Shown in pieces: positions 12,484-24,633 of a DNA stretch of 64,000 nucleotides (position 1 is the stretch's first letter; each line of letters starts with the position of its first letter). The notes below the pieces were generated by a model, which saw only the letters and a list, made by a program, of their open reading frames with translations, was not told the DNA's origin and did not search any database. A program made the position numbers and the translations under genes. This DNA comes from Stachybotrys elegans (taxonomy: Eukaryota; Ascomycota; Sordariomycetes; Hypocreales; Stachybotryaceae), in assembly GCA_020746835.1 (NCBI GenBank), contig JAGPNK010000004.1, forward strand, positions 1,364,001 through 1,428,000, written 5' to 3'.

Positions 12484-15400
12484 TTAACCGCTGCTAGAAC
12501 GTTCAGAGCTTCCCGAAAAGTACTCGCTAAAAGCACGCTGCTCAATATCCATGTCCTTCCAGCGGCCTTGGACTTTGTGAGCTCCATGGCGGAAGTAAAC
12601 CCGCTTGCCAAACTTCCAGCCTTCCACACCAGCGAAGAAGAGTGCGGCCGCGATAAACACGATACCCCACTCCCAGGTGATTCCAGTGTGCATGAAGACC
12701 TCGTGGTTCAACACGGGGATGTACAATGTCAAGAAAAGTGTAAAGAAGCCGAGGATAACAGCCCAGAACAGAAATTGGTTCCTCCAGATGTCATGCATCC
12801 ACTGGGTAAAATACTTCTTGCTCCCAGGTTGCATACGGAAGAATGACCGGCGCATGTCAATCATCTCCCATGCCAAGAACAGCGCAAACCACGTCAGACA
12901 GGCGAAAGTGGTGGCGCGAGCGCGGAAGACAGTGTTACACTCGTCAGAGTAGCCGGCATTGCAGTTCCGTCCCAGGTTGCCGTCTCCAAACCCAAAGACA
13001 ACGAGCGTGAATGACGCCAGGCATAGCGCGGTGATCCAAAGGCCGTAAACGACCATGTCGACGAGGAATTCCATCGTGAAAATACCCGATTTCAGGCTCT
13101 GGGGAGGTCTTCGCATGATGTCGGGTGCCGCTCGCTCAAATCCAAGACCCATATCTGGCATACCGGATGTGACCATAATAATCCAGATAATCTCAACGGG
13201 AGCGAGGGGGAACACAGAGAACCCAGAGTTGTCCCTGAACACAAGACCAATGAGCAATGTACCGGCCTGGGCGATATTCTCGGCCAAAACGTGAAGGACG
13301 AATTTCTGAATGTTGTCAAAGATACGGCGTCCTTCCTCGATAGCAGCGACGATTGAGGCGAAGTTGTCATCCATGAGGACAATATCGGAAGCATCCTTGG
13401 CCACATCAGAACCGGCTTGACCCATGGCAATTCCCACATCCGCGCGGCGAAGAGAAGGCGAATCATTCACACCGTCGCCGGTCTACACATGTCGTTAGTG
13501 ACTCGAAACTGAGCAGTGAGGCAGTATGACTTACCATGGCGCAGAACTTGCCCCTTCGGTGCAAAGCCTCAATCATCCTGACTTTTGTCTGCGGTGCGCA
13601 TCGAGCAATGACTAGAGGCAGCACAGGCAAGGCGTCGACCTCGTCATCAGACAATGCATCAAAGCTTCCAGCAGTCATAACCATCGCGGAAGCAACGTCG
13701 GCCCTCACTCCCTCCAGCCGGTGCGGCAAGATGCCGACATCCTTTGCGATAGCCTTGGCCGTCTCCGGGTGGTCTCCCGTCAGCATGTGCACAGTAATGC
13801 CAGCCTCGTGGCAGCTTCGAACTGCAGGCGCTGATTCCGGCCGAGGCGGGTCATACAGGCCAACCAAGCCGTGGAAGGTGAGGCTGCTCTCGACGCGGGC
13901 ACGATCAATGTCCGCGTTGGGGTCAATGTCGAAGTCAATTTGGCGACTTGCGAAAGCGAGTACTCGCAAGCCCATGCTGGCAAAGACCTCCATATTTCGG
14001 AGCACATCCTCGCGGAATTCCGGGGACATTGGCTGGTATGCAGCTTCACCCTCGGTGTCCTGGACGCAGTACCGGGTGCACGCATCGATGATTCTCTCGA
14101 CAGCACCCTTGGTGAATGCCCACTTCTCGCCGTTGTCGACGCGCTGCATGACAACACTCATACGTTTCACATCACTGTCGAAGGGGAGTTCAGCCACATC
14201 GAGCCACTCCCCCTGCTCACCAACAAGCTTCGAGCGAACCCAAGAGAAACGATTGGCCAGCACCTGGATAGCAATTTCGGTCGGGTCACCACGGGCGTGC
14301 CAACCGTCTTCTCTCTGGTGAACCGTTGCGAGATTGGCAAGTGAAGCCACTTTGAGGAAATCTTGAAGGCGATACTTGCTGTCCTTGAGGAGCTGTTCAG
14401 CTGTTACGACGTTGCCGCCACTTTCCACCTCTTTGCTCGCGTTGCGAGAGGCCTCGACAGGCTTGTTCGAGTCGAAAGAAATTTGGCCCGTTGTAGGGTT
14501 GAAAGGCTCGGATGTCGTGTGGACGGTATATGTTCCCATTCCCGGGACCCAGGCGGCGCGGGCGACCATTTTGCCCTGCGTCAGGGTGCCCGTCTTGTCG
14601 CTGCAGATATCCGTCACAGCACCGAGAGCCTCGAGGGACTTCAGGTTGCGTACAATGACGTTTCGCTGTACCATTCGTTTTGTTCCGGCAGCCATTGTGA
14701 TGGTGAGCACCACCACAAGACTAGCGGGAATCATTGACAGGCCCGTAGCCACAGCATAGATGACGACTTCCTGCTGTCCACTGAACTGATTGGCTGCCAA
14801 GACAATGATAGCACACAATATAGCAGTACCGAACAGGAACATGGCCAGCTTGCTCAGCTTACGCTGTAGAGGCGTGCCAACGTTGACACCGAGGAAGCGT
14901 CCAATGGCATCGCTAATGGTGAGCGTGTATGCCTCGAGGTAGCGATGAGGCCCAGCGCTTCCGTCGCTCTTGCGCTTTACAGGTCGAACTCTCGAGTCCT
15001 TCTTGTTCAAGGCTGAGGCGATGGCACCAATCTCGGTATATGTTCCAGTAGCGAAAACAATACCTCTGGCACGGCCCTTGGTGACAGTCGAGCTACTATA
15101 AGCTACATTGAGACGGTCACCAGGGCCAGTTGCATCTTCAAACACCTGGTTCTCGTTCTTTCGCACAGGCAGTGATTCGCCCGTCAGGAGAGCCTCATCT
15201 GTCTCGAAATTTTTCGCCTCGACAATTCTAGACGTGGTCAGCACATAGATGGAAATAAATATCATGGCAGAATGCAAGCCCTTACCTGATGTCGGCAGGG
15301 ATGGTGTCACCCATCTTGACCTCAACCAAGTCACCCGGAACGACATCACCAGATTGAACCACGACCCTGTCATCATTTCGGATGACATTGGCAGTTGGAG

Positions 15401-15891
15401 AACTGAGAGAGCGCAACGAGTCCATGGTCTTCTCGGCCGAGTACTCTTGGAAGAAGCCAACAACAATATTGAGGAGAATAACGGCGGTGACAACGCCGCC
15501 CTCGATGTACGACCCGATACCGTAGCTAACGGCCATGGCCAGGATGAGGACCTAATGGTGGGGGCGGGGCAATCAGCACAAGCGGCTCGACAGCGACAGC
15601 GATCGGAAAGTCTGTAGGACGTACCAAGCTCATAGCATTGGCGATCTGAGCAATGATGATCTTGATGGGCTGGACGGACTCGGCCTCGCCAAGTTCATTT
15701 CTGCCGTACTCCTGTAGGCGCCTGGCGGCTTCCTCGGGCGCCAGGCCTTCTTGACTGTTGGTGTTGAGCTCACGCGCAACATCCTGGTGAGACAGCGCAT
15801 GGGCTGGTCGCGACAGAGGCTTATTCGATTGGCCAGAAACATGCTGCTGCTGCTGCTGCTGCTGCTGCTGAGAGCCAGACTTCTCGACCAT
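12484..15891 (-). CDS. ENA1: P-type cation-transporting ATPase, ENA (type IID Na+/K+ efflux) family
   Basis: Plasma-membrane P-type ATPase that exports Na+ or K+ at the cost of ATP, important at high salt or alkaline pH. Four exons: 15625-15891, 15286-15551, 13535-15227 and 12484-13482; introns of 73, 58 and 52 bp. The product has 1074 residues, the normal size. Motifs: cation-ATPase N-domain ([14 protein letters not shown]), LTGESLPV in the actuator domain, phosphorylation site [13 protein letters not shown], and hinge TGDGVNDSP formed across the last intron (CAM joined to TGDGVNDS). Transmembrane segments lie on both sides and six fill the last third. An N-terminal run of nine Gln is encoded by a perfect CAG repeat. 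The start at MVEKSGSQ is the first in-frame ATG; the open frame continues upstream without ATG. The ENA rather than SERCA or PMR call rests on the N-terminal pattern and the C-terminal half; ion preference cannot be read from sequence. Confidence 0.9.
15844..15870 (-). repeat. (CAG)9 polyglutamine-coding trinucleotide repeat
   Basis: Nine perfect CAG codons (CTG on the plus strand) lie in the first exon of the ENA-type ATPase and encode nine consecutive Gln in its cytosolic N-terminal tail. Such perfect repeats are prone to length change between strains. Confidence 0.9.
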
Positions 15892-16761
15892 TTCGCCGAC
15901 AGCCCGTCGCAGGGTGGAGGGGCCGGTGGACAAGAGGTGACGACGAGGGCTCGACCACCAAATGTATGTGGTAAGGAGCAGTGATCACCCGTGGCCGGAC
16001 AGAAAATTAGGCTTGGAGCGCAGTAAAGAAGGTTGATGCATAGAGAGAGAGACAGACAGAGTGCTCGCAGTCGAAGAGGCGACTTCCATCTTCAAGTACT
16101 CTCCCAGCGTGCTTGGCAATCCCGTCCCTCCTTGGCAGCGTCCCACCTAAAATGTAGCATTGCAGGCCCGTGGGCTTCGCTGTGAGTCTTGGCCAAACCC
16201 TCTTGTGCTGCGGCTGATTTCCGTCTTCGCCGGTTTCTGGGATTTCGATTCGCCAGCGAGGTCGTCGGACAGATCCAAAGCAGATACTGACGAAAGACGA
16301 GCCGGGATTCAAAGTCTTGGCTCTTCTGGAGCGCGTGGGGCCCAGTTACCGAACCCAGTGGGGTTGCTCTCGATTGGGTGCAGCCAGCGCCACCTTATCC
16401 GTGTAGCCGGCGTTGATGGTGCTCTGATCTGGGTACAGATCGATTCTCACAGATCGATCGTCCGCATATGTACCTGGATAGAGGTCGAGCCGAGTGACGA
16501 AACGCATGGCAAGGCTAGGCGGAGGCGATTGATCTATCATTATAGGAGTTAGTTGGTTTAAATATCCCATATCCCATCTTCTATCCATGGAAGACCGCTT
16601 CAGAGCTCTCATGCTTGACACGCTTGATGGATGTGTCGTACGAGGACGCAGAACAGAGAGTGGCCACCAAATATGCAACAATCAACATCCAACATTGATG
16701 GAATTGCATGATTAACAATATAGTACGTGTTACCAAGGTTGGTGGCCTCTTAGCAAGTCCC
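15892..16761. other. ATPase upstream region and Myb-protein 3' region
   Basis: The 870 bp contain the promoter and leader of the ENA-type ATPase and the 3' UTR of the telobox-Myb gene. No coding similarity was seen. Confidence 0.45.
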
Positions 16762-18080
16762 TCATAACCTCCGGCCTCCCCTGACTGTGTTCTTCTTTTC
16801 CAGGCGCTTATACAAGTCAGGGAACCGGTTGCGAATTCGGTCCCTCAGGTCCGTGGGACGTCGGTAGGACAGATCAGACGTTGAGTTTCGCTGTATCTTA
16901 GTCCATGCCGGTCCATGCCTCCTGAGGCCATCGAGAATCTCGCTGTCATGACGGGCCTCGAACGGCTGTCTCTTACGGCGTTCTAATTTTCTGGGTGACG
17001 GGTAGATGCCGGCCCCGGACATGGACGTAGGTGAAACGGCATCAATCTCTCCGAGTTTGTTCGTTTCTCCGGACTCTTCATCCTGTGAAGCCGTGGGGCC
17101 TTTTTCTTCTTCCGAATTGGATGTCGAGTACTCGACGGCTGGCGCGTGTGGTAGGAAGCCATCAGGATAACATGTCCTAAACCTATCCTTTAGGTTGGTC
17201 GCCGTCCGGTTCTCGAATTTGAACTCTTTGTCGTTGAGTATAACTCTCCACTTGCCCACACCATGTTTCCTGACACCCTTGATGAGGTTCTCTGTTTCCT
17301 CGTCTGACCATCTCCTCCGTGTCCCTTTGCTGAACCGTCGCTTTTTGTTGTCACCGGTCTCGTCGATTTGAGAAACTTGTATCGAGTCGCGTGCCATTGA
17401 ATAGAAGAGATCAATGATAGGCGGCAGAGTTGGGTGATGCATACTTAAGCTTTGGTGGCTGCCAATCCCCGGCGGATGGACAATGCCATGTTCCTGTGCA
17501 GCAAATCTCTCATGGGCTTTCCTTAGCGCGAGAAGAGAGTTTTGGGCAGCTCTTTGAGAATGTCGAATCAGGTCATCGGTTGTTTGTCTGGTTTGGCCCT
17601 CGAGTGTAGGCAAGGTCGTGGACAACGGCACTGATGGCGGCTTTCCTTGGCAGGCATCTCCTTTGTAGGGGTTGAAAAGTGTAGCGTTTTGATTTAGGCC
17701 TGCTGCAGTAGGCGGCATCAACTCCCGAGCCTGGCTGCAGTAGTTGATCTCTTGGCTCCTATGGATGTGAATACTCGTCACAGATGGGTCTGGCGGGCAA
17801 CCAAGATGGTTTAGGAGGGCATTTTCCTGGCGATATCATGTTAGGAAACCGTTGCTGCCAGTGTAGCATATTTTTGTCTCCTGGCCCATCATCTTTTCTT
17901 GCCCTTCCCCTTGGGGTCTTTTTTTACCGAATAATGTATCAGAGCAGAGGAGAAATGCCGCTGACATACAGCTAGAGAATTTGGGACCGGAAACGATGGA
18001 CCGCAGGAAGACGGCTGGCAAGCAAAACAGCTGTCCTGGGGAGATTTAGACGAACTCTTGAGCAGGCGGTGAGGCTCCAT
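16762..18080 (-). CDS. double telobox-Myb DNA-binding protein (Teb1-like)
   Basis: Probable nuclear DNA-binding protein with two Myb domains, resembling fission yeast Teb1 (telomeric-repeat-like DNA binding). Two exons: 17970-18080 and 16762-17826. The 143-bp intron 17827-17969 has a GTATGT donor, a CCTAAC branch and a CGCCAG acceptor, and joins NSLA to ENALLNHLGCPP; the product has 391 residues. Myb1 (about residues 208-257) reads RRRWSDEETENLIKGVRKHG and ends in TNLKDRFRT, matching the telobox consensus VDLKDKWRT. Myb2 (about 323-374) ends in TDLRDRIRNRFP. The linker is acidic and Ser-rich and the N-terminal half looks disordered. The telobox motif is seen directly; binding to telomeric TTAGGG or to histone-gene promoters, as known for Teb1, is inference. 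The first exon is the least certain part. Confidence 0.8.
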
Positions 18081-19386
18081 GAGTGAGAAAGTGAGGGGGA
18101 AAATACCAACTTGGGACAGTCACGGTGCAACCAGAGGCAAGATAACTATGGGCCATGTCGTTGGTGACTTGACGGTTTAAAGGACGACGGCATGCAGGGC
18201 TGGATAGTCACCGATCCTCTTGTCTGAGGGCGAGTTTAAAATCAAGTCCCACCCATAATAACCGGAAAGCATAGTATTATTACCACCCGCCCGCAGCGCT
18301 CGACCTGGAGATATTATGTCCAACTATTTCGGTTGGGTGAAACCGTCGAGACGCCTCCAGTGACGGTGTATGACGACGACGGGCGTTGGTTGCCATGTGG
18401 ATCTCTCCCCCAACTCCCGTCATTCGGGCTGGAGCATAGGGTGCTGGGCTTCGTCTCCGGATTGCCGGCCAAGGCGAGCCTGATTTGTCCGCTGCCGAGA
18501 GGCCCACCATCAGCTCACCCGTATAGCCGCATCCAGCCAATGAGAGACGACGGGAGCCTGGGATGTGCACCGGGGCTGAAGAGCTAAAGTGCTGCTCGAG
18601 AAAATCCCCGTCCACGTCTGCTGGCGAGGCGGCGGTCTAGAACAACCAAGACCCGAACCTGATGAAGGATGCTGATTGACGTCGCGTCCAGGAAGCATCC
18701 CACAGGGGAGGAAGTGGGTGTGGCTGCTGTCACGTGAACCACCCATCACCACACCACCACCACGACTTTAGGTTACCTGTAGGTACCTGCACTTACAGGT
18801 AGGTAGGTATCTCCCCATAGTAGGTACCTGGGTAGGTACCTTAGGTAAGTAAGTAGGTATGTACCTTCGTACAAAGGTCAACACCCACTGGAACTGGACC
18901 GTGTCGGTGTAAGACCAGAACAAGACTGGAATCCTGTCCTTCAACTCCAAAACCCCTACCCATGGGTTGAGGGTTTCCGCCCAGCCGCGCACACCACCAC
19001 CCAGCTGCTGTCCGTCATCCACCATGCACATGCACATGCTCATCATCTCTCTCCTTGGAACCACTCTTTACCGTAGCCTTACTCATCTCCTAGCTGGCTC
19101 CACACATCCCGGACTCCCGCTCCTGAACCCTCAGGGCAGAGCTTTCACCCTTTCCAAGATCCAATTCTGCATATTATTGCCAATTGTCGGTAAATTCATG
19201 CGTCTTTGCAGTTGGCCGGGCCCATCTCCCGACCCTCTCCCACCCCGACTTTGGCTAATGGATCCCCAGGGGAGGTAGTGGCACACGCTCACCAGCTGCC
19301 TCAACGGCATCGCATCCTCTTCTCACCCGTCCCCTTCCTTCATCCACCCACCCATCGCGTTTGAGTCGGGATTTACTCCTCGGCGA
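18081..19386. promoter_or_regulatory. divergent promoter region, Myb protein / Zn2Cys6 factor
   Basis: A 1.3-kb interval between two divergent regulator genes. It holds a GGTACCT/TAGGTA-rich repeat block (listed separately), CA- and C-rich stretches, and near 18733 a CACGTG E-box-like hexamer. No gene was recognised. Confidence 0.5.
18771..18865. repeat. GGTACCT / TAGGTA repeat block
   Basis: Within about 95 bp, units of the form TAGG(T)ACCT, GTAGGTAGGTA and AAGTAAGTAGGTA recur in both orientations, and GGTACC palindromes occur at least three times. Similar TACCTACC or TAGGTA runs recur in other intergenic parts of this window (near 9800, 24490, 38705, 44960 and 49850). The role is unknown. 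Confidence 0.7.
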
Positions 19387-22275
19387 ATGTCTCAGAGCAG
19401 GGACTCGGTGTCGTCCCAAAGCGCTTCTGCTTCTCGCCATGGATCCCAGACTCGGTCGCCTGGTGCGGTTGTGCCCTCCGTGAGTGAAGTCCCAGCGACC
19501 ACTTGGAGTGACCCTGACCCTGCCCGCCCTCGCCAAGAGAGCCATGGGCCCGACAACCTCTCGAAACCTCGGGAGAAGCTTCCCAAACGCAGGAGGATAT
19601 CCCGAGCCTGCGATGACTGTCGGAGGAAGAAGATCAAGTGCGACGGCAAGCAACCATGCTCCAGCTGCGCGGAATTCAATTCCGGTAACTATCACCACGA
19701 CTCCTCCCATCGAGTCCTGACACCATGCCATGGATTTGATCTGATCATACCTCCGGATAGAATGCACATATCAAATCCCCTCGAGGCGCAACAAGCACCA
19801 GCCCCTTGGGCCGCCTACACCTCTTCCCAGGGATCCGAGAACGCTTGAGGCGAAGCTACAAGCCGCCGAAGCCATAATCAGTAGATATCTTCCGCATATC
19901 GACCTACGAAGTCTTGATGCCCAGGTCAACTCGTCGCAGATCTCCTCGCCGCAGTCCTCCTCTCGCTATGAAGATACACGCGACGATACCTTCAGGTCAG
20001 AGCAGGAATCTCCTGCCGAATTCTCTTCCGAGGCACAGAGGTTCATCCCTTTGATCGAAAATCAAGACCAGCTCCGCTTCACAGAAAGTGGTGACTTTGA
20101 TTTCCATGGTCTCTCATCAGGCGTCGTTTTCCTCAGTCATTTCACCCAGCACTTTCCAGAGTTGCTTCGTTATGATTCGAGAATCCCCTTTCTTCCTCAG
20201 GCGCCACGGCTGTATGTCCCACCTGTCTTACCTGGCCTTGCTGCCTCCTCCAAGTACAACTATGCCAAACTACCACCACGAGAGCTCGCGCGCATGTTGT
20301 GTGACTACTCGTTTAACCATGCCTCGTGCATGCTCCGCATTGTCCACATCCCATCCTTCTACAGGAGATTTGACGCGGTATACGATGCCCAAGAATCAGC
20401 TCGCGATGAGGGAGACGTCAGATATCTCGGCCTGCTCTATTCAATATTGGCACTAGGCTCTATGTACGATGTCGATGAGAATGACCCATCTAACCCCGAT
20501 CACTACAACGAGGCTATCAATCGCGGGTATGCTGGTACTACATGTGTACAGGAAAAAACACTAACAAGTTGGCAGGCACAAGTTCTATCAAGGCGCACGG
20601 TTGTATCTCCAGGACTTGACAGAGTGCAGTGATGTGACGAGCTTGCAGGCCATACTCTTCATCATACAATTTCTACAGGCTGTCGGCAACGTCAATCATT
20701 GTTATACGCTCATTGGCGTCGCTCTGCGCTCGGCTATGCGTATGGGCTTGCATCGCCACCTTCCAAACCTTCATACGAATCCTATCGAGATGGAAGTCAG
20801 GAAGAGAGTCTTTCACACCATACGTCAGATGGACATCTACCTTTCTACCACGCTGGGACTTCCAGTTGTCCTACACACGAGAGACATTGACCAGCCTCTC
20901 CCAGTAGCCGTCGATGACGAATATATCACCGAACATGCGATACACCACCCCCCAGTCGGCACGCCATCGATGATAGAGGCTTTCAACGCCCACGACAAGC
21001 TCATGGAAATCTTGGCTTCTATTGTCGAATGCGTTTATTCACCACAACCCGCCAGCAGAAACGCCACCCATGGAACCTATTTGATAAGCGTCAGCCAGCT
21101 GAAACAAGTCGAAGGGAGGCTTCAGGAGTGGAATAGAGAACTTCCTTCATCTCTACGTCCAGGCCAAGACCACAATGTTCAGTTACTCAGGTTAGTAGGT
21201 TTTTCATTTAATCATAATTTTTACAAGGCGGGTTGCAACACTCTGCAGGCGAGCGTTTTCATATATCTCTTTCCGGTTTAGAATTTTGGGGCTTGTCTTT
21301 TGGGGGTTGACATGGCTAACTTACTCCTTCATGCAGAGCACAGATACTTCTTCGGTTCGCCTACGCCCATGTACAAATGATGCTCTATCGACCCTTTATG
21401 CAATTGTTCCGCCGCTCGGCATCATCCGACGATACTCGACATGAGTCGTATGCAGCAACGGGCCTTATGGTTTGCCGCAATATCATACATATTGGAGTCG
21501 AGATCAGAAAACAACCAGTCCTCATCGGGTCGTACTGGTTTATCTTGTACACGCAGTTCCTCGCTGTGTTGTGCTTGGTCTTCTACGTCTTCAGAAACCC
21601 AGAAGGTCCTGAATCTTCAGCCATCCTATCTGACGCCGTCTTGGGGAAGGAATCCATTGCTGGTCTGACTCAGAGAAGTCTTGCGGCAGACAGGCTCGCT
21701 ACTGTTCTCAACGTAAGCTCATCACAACAAAGAAGCAAAGTACATTCGGGCATCCAGAGTACTAATATGAGCAGTCGGTATTCGAGCAACTGCCCCAACG
21801 TTTGAGTTCGAGAATCCCAGACCAAGGGAGCGGTGCTCCAAACCTGCCGGTTGGGCATGGCGGCGAGGACAATATGAGCAGCTCACACACGTTAAACACT
21901 GCCAACATGGTATCGCCCTTCCCTGACCAGCACGGCCAATGGAATCTAGCCGCGGTATGGAACCTTAGACTGTAGTCACGAATTCTGAAATAAGCTGACC
22001 GATAAACCTAGACTGGGATGAATTCTTCTGATATGCCACATGCAGGCATGTCCAACTCAATGTTTATGCCAGGGGGGCCGATAGCATACACCTATGCAAC
22101 TGGTGCTGTTTCTGACGATATAGCAATCCATCCTGGCAGTGACACGATGCAGCTGGTGGTACCGGACTTTTTTGGAGACATATGTCCACCGAATCCACAA
22201 GTGCTGTCAACAATCCAGCCGGAGCAAGAGCCTTCTCCGAATGGTCAATCTTCCATGTTCCCATTTGGGCACTAG
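19387..22275 (+). CDS. Zn2Cys6 binuclear-cluster transcription factor with fungal-specific regulatory domain
   Basis: Predicted nuclear transcription factor. Six exons: 19387-19684, 19761-20526, 20576-21190, 21337-21712, 21775-21954 and 22012-22275, giving 832 residues with the frame preserved at every join. The Zn2Cys6 cluster has Cys at 75, 78, 85, 91, 94 and 101 (CDDCRRKKIKCDGKQPC); the last Cys lies just after intron 1, which splits codon 100. A linker and coiled-coil-like segment follow (RDPRTLEAKLQAAEAIISRY). The fungal_trans middle homology region spans about residues 220-560, including SAMRMGLHRHLPNL. The C-terminal 150 residues are Ser, Pro and Gly rich and may activate transcription. 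Without intron 1 the zinc cluster would lose its sixth Cys, which supports the join. The regulated pathway cannot be read from sequence, and no biosynthetic or catabolic cluster adjoins it. Confidence 0.88.
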
Positions 22276-24633
22276 ACAAGCCCATTGAGACATGTCAGGG
22301 CCTAGGATGCATGTCCGTGTCCAGGCATGATTTGGTATACCCACACATGACCACCCTGTTCTAAATGAATGCGCAATGTTGGAAATGAGACGAATATGTG
22401 ATGCAACAGATACCAACAATAATAATAATTTCTTCAGTTCAGTTTAATGATTTGGAGCTTCTTAAGCGGCTACTTCTCTGAAACAGAAAGGTTGACTATC
22501 TAAGAAGTGTTTCAGTTGGCCTTGAGCTACAACTCCATAACCAACTTAAATTATCTGGTCCACCATATGCTGCTCTACCCCTTACAGAGTTGAAGCTGGT
22601 AATGCTGAGTAGAGTTGGCTTTGCTTGGGATATGTACTCTCGGGGACGAGCAGAAGCAGACAGTTGTCCGGCATAAGAAGAGAAAGCTCAACATCATCTG
22701 GTCTTTTTGCTCCAGTGATTCCACAATCAAGGCCACAGCAGCACGTGGATTTTCCTTCTCTCCCATGTACAGTCTTTTAAGAGGCAACCTGTCTTCATTG
22801 GCATCAAATTGGAGCTATAAAGGCTGTGGAAGGGTGCCTCCTCGAAGTCGCTGGTCTGTATCCCATCGGGGCACACGAACGGGAAATCCCACATAAAGGC
22901 TGTGGAATCGGAAGCTCTGCCATTCAGACTAAGCTGGCAGATAGGCGTCATCAAGGATTGAAGTGCGAAGGAGAGGCTCGATTCTAGCTACTACCTATAC
23001 AACTTAAGCTTTCTGATAATAGAGGGGCGCTGATCTGAGACAGACCGGCAGCTTATCACTAGATAGGCACGCACAACCACGATAAAACCCCGTTTCGTAA
23101 GCTGGTGGCGTTGCTAGAGCCCTCATCAGGAGCTATAGCGAGTTCTGGGACGAAGATCAGGAGATCACGGCCCGCCACACCCCATTCTTTGTCGCTTCGA
23201 ATCTCTCGTGGCAGTACTGACTTCGGGAGACCGTGAAATCCGCTTTAGAGTGACTTGATGGGACAATAGTGAAGAAAAGCTTCAGGAGCATGTGCATACT
23301 AATTGGAAGCTAGGGATGAATAGTCCTAGAGTAAGAAGATACTTGACCACATCGCTAGGAGGCGTGTTAAATAGGACTACCGCTGTGTGTCATGATCCCA
23401 ATGTTAGACACTTTTGACGTACTCTCCGAGTTGTCAATGTCAGAAATATCGAGGAAGAACAGCGATGTGCAAGGGGCCGCTGATGCACTGAGGCGAATCG
23501 AAGCTGAACTCGAGGTTGGTAACGAAAATGGTCGCGACCGGTCATTAGATCAGAGATCGTGCACGTGTCAAATAACTTGGAAATCTGCTTCTGTGGGATC
23601 TCTAAGTTGACGCTGGGGGGTAGTTTGGAATAGTTGCAGTTCTTGTCGTACTTGACACCAGCGGCAGGCTTCGGCAGCTTGGTGCAGCACCACTTGGGTC
23701 GTCGACACTCGAAGCAACAACCTGACGTAATGTACTCGATACCCCAGCCATTATAAGAATTTGTGAGTTCGGACGATGGGGGGTGAGAGTGTGGAAAGGC
23801 TCAGGGTGAGGAATCGCCTGCAGGAGCGGATAAGGAAGGGCGAGGTGATGCGGCTACCTAGGTGACTCGAGACAACGTTGAGGCCTGTGTTTAAGCGCGG
23901 GCAGACAATGCCCAACGATTCAGCCAGCATCAGCCAGACGAATGGCGCTGCTTGGGGCGCTGCTTCAGGTGCCATGGGCCAGTTTGTCGAGTTTATGTCC
24001 AGCTTCACAATGGGCAACGCTCACCATGCTTGGTCGACCTTTCGACTAGGAGGGTGACGATTCTCAGCGCCAATCGTTCAAACCCGAGGCCCTTTCCAGA
24101 TGTACAGGGACACCTTGATTGGAAAAAGATTCCCAAGAGATTTTGATCATTTGTGAAGCAAGGAGAAACAGCTGGTCTGGATTAACGAGACGGCGCAGCG
24201 TGTGGCAGGTACAATTAGTGTGCGGAGAAGCCCGATGGAACGCTTCAGTGACTTCAGGCACATGGAATCGACCGGACCTTTCCGCCAGTTCCTAGGTATA
24301 AGCATAGATTCGTATCGTAAAACCTCAACCGGCACCTTGGAATAGGCACTTGGAGAATGGTTCGTCTTCGTCCGAATCCAATCAGTGGCAGGGTGGGCTG
24401 CCTAAATAGTGCACATGCACATGGGCACGAGCCAGGCCATAAGCGGTAATTGGCAATTTATGCAGGGATCGTAGAGAGCTCCATTACGTAGGTACCTGAC
24501 AGGCAGACAAGAACTAAGGTCGGGTAGCTCCTTCAGCAACCTTCAAGCGTCCCGTCTCCGACTCTTGCTGTTTCAGCCTCTCCTCACTCTCTCGCACCAC
24601 CCTCAGCAGAATGATCTGCGTCTCTTCGCTGCA
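22276..24633. other. gene-poor stretch with gene-fragment-like sequence
   Basis: No intact gene was found in 2.36 kb. Short stretches look like decayed coding sequence: about 23392-23550 (plus) reads a helical, acidic peptide containing DVQGAADALRRIEAELE; 23785-23860 reads ERLRVRNRLQERIRKGEV; 23915-24055 reads a Gly/Ala-rich peptide with WGAASGAMGQFVEFMSSF. Stops and frame changes separate them. One copy of the Met-Trp-Asp motif repeat lies at 22832-22894. The VPS41 promoter must occupy the right end, where a TAGGTACCTG motif occurs near 24490. Confidence 0.45.
22832..22894 (-). repeat. dispersed coding-like motif repeat, copy A
   Basis: On the minus strand this 63-bp segment reads MWDFPFVCPDGIQTSDFEEA and differs at only four positions from copy B at 61729-61791, 39 kb away. 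Weaker similarity continues for about 80 bp further (a shared LLK...ERR ending). It may be a relic of a multi-copy gene or element. Confidence 0.7.

Noticed and set aside
15889..15933. Longer N-terminus for the ENA-type ATPase from an upstream in-frame TTG
   Set aside because: There is no ATG upstream in the open frame, and the MVEKSGS start gives the normal family length.
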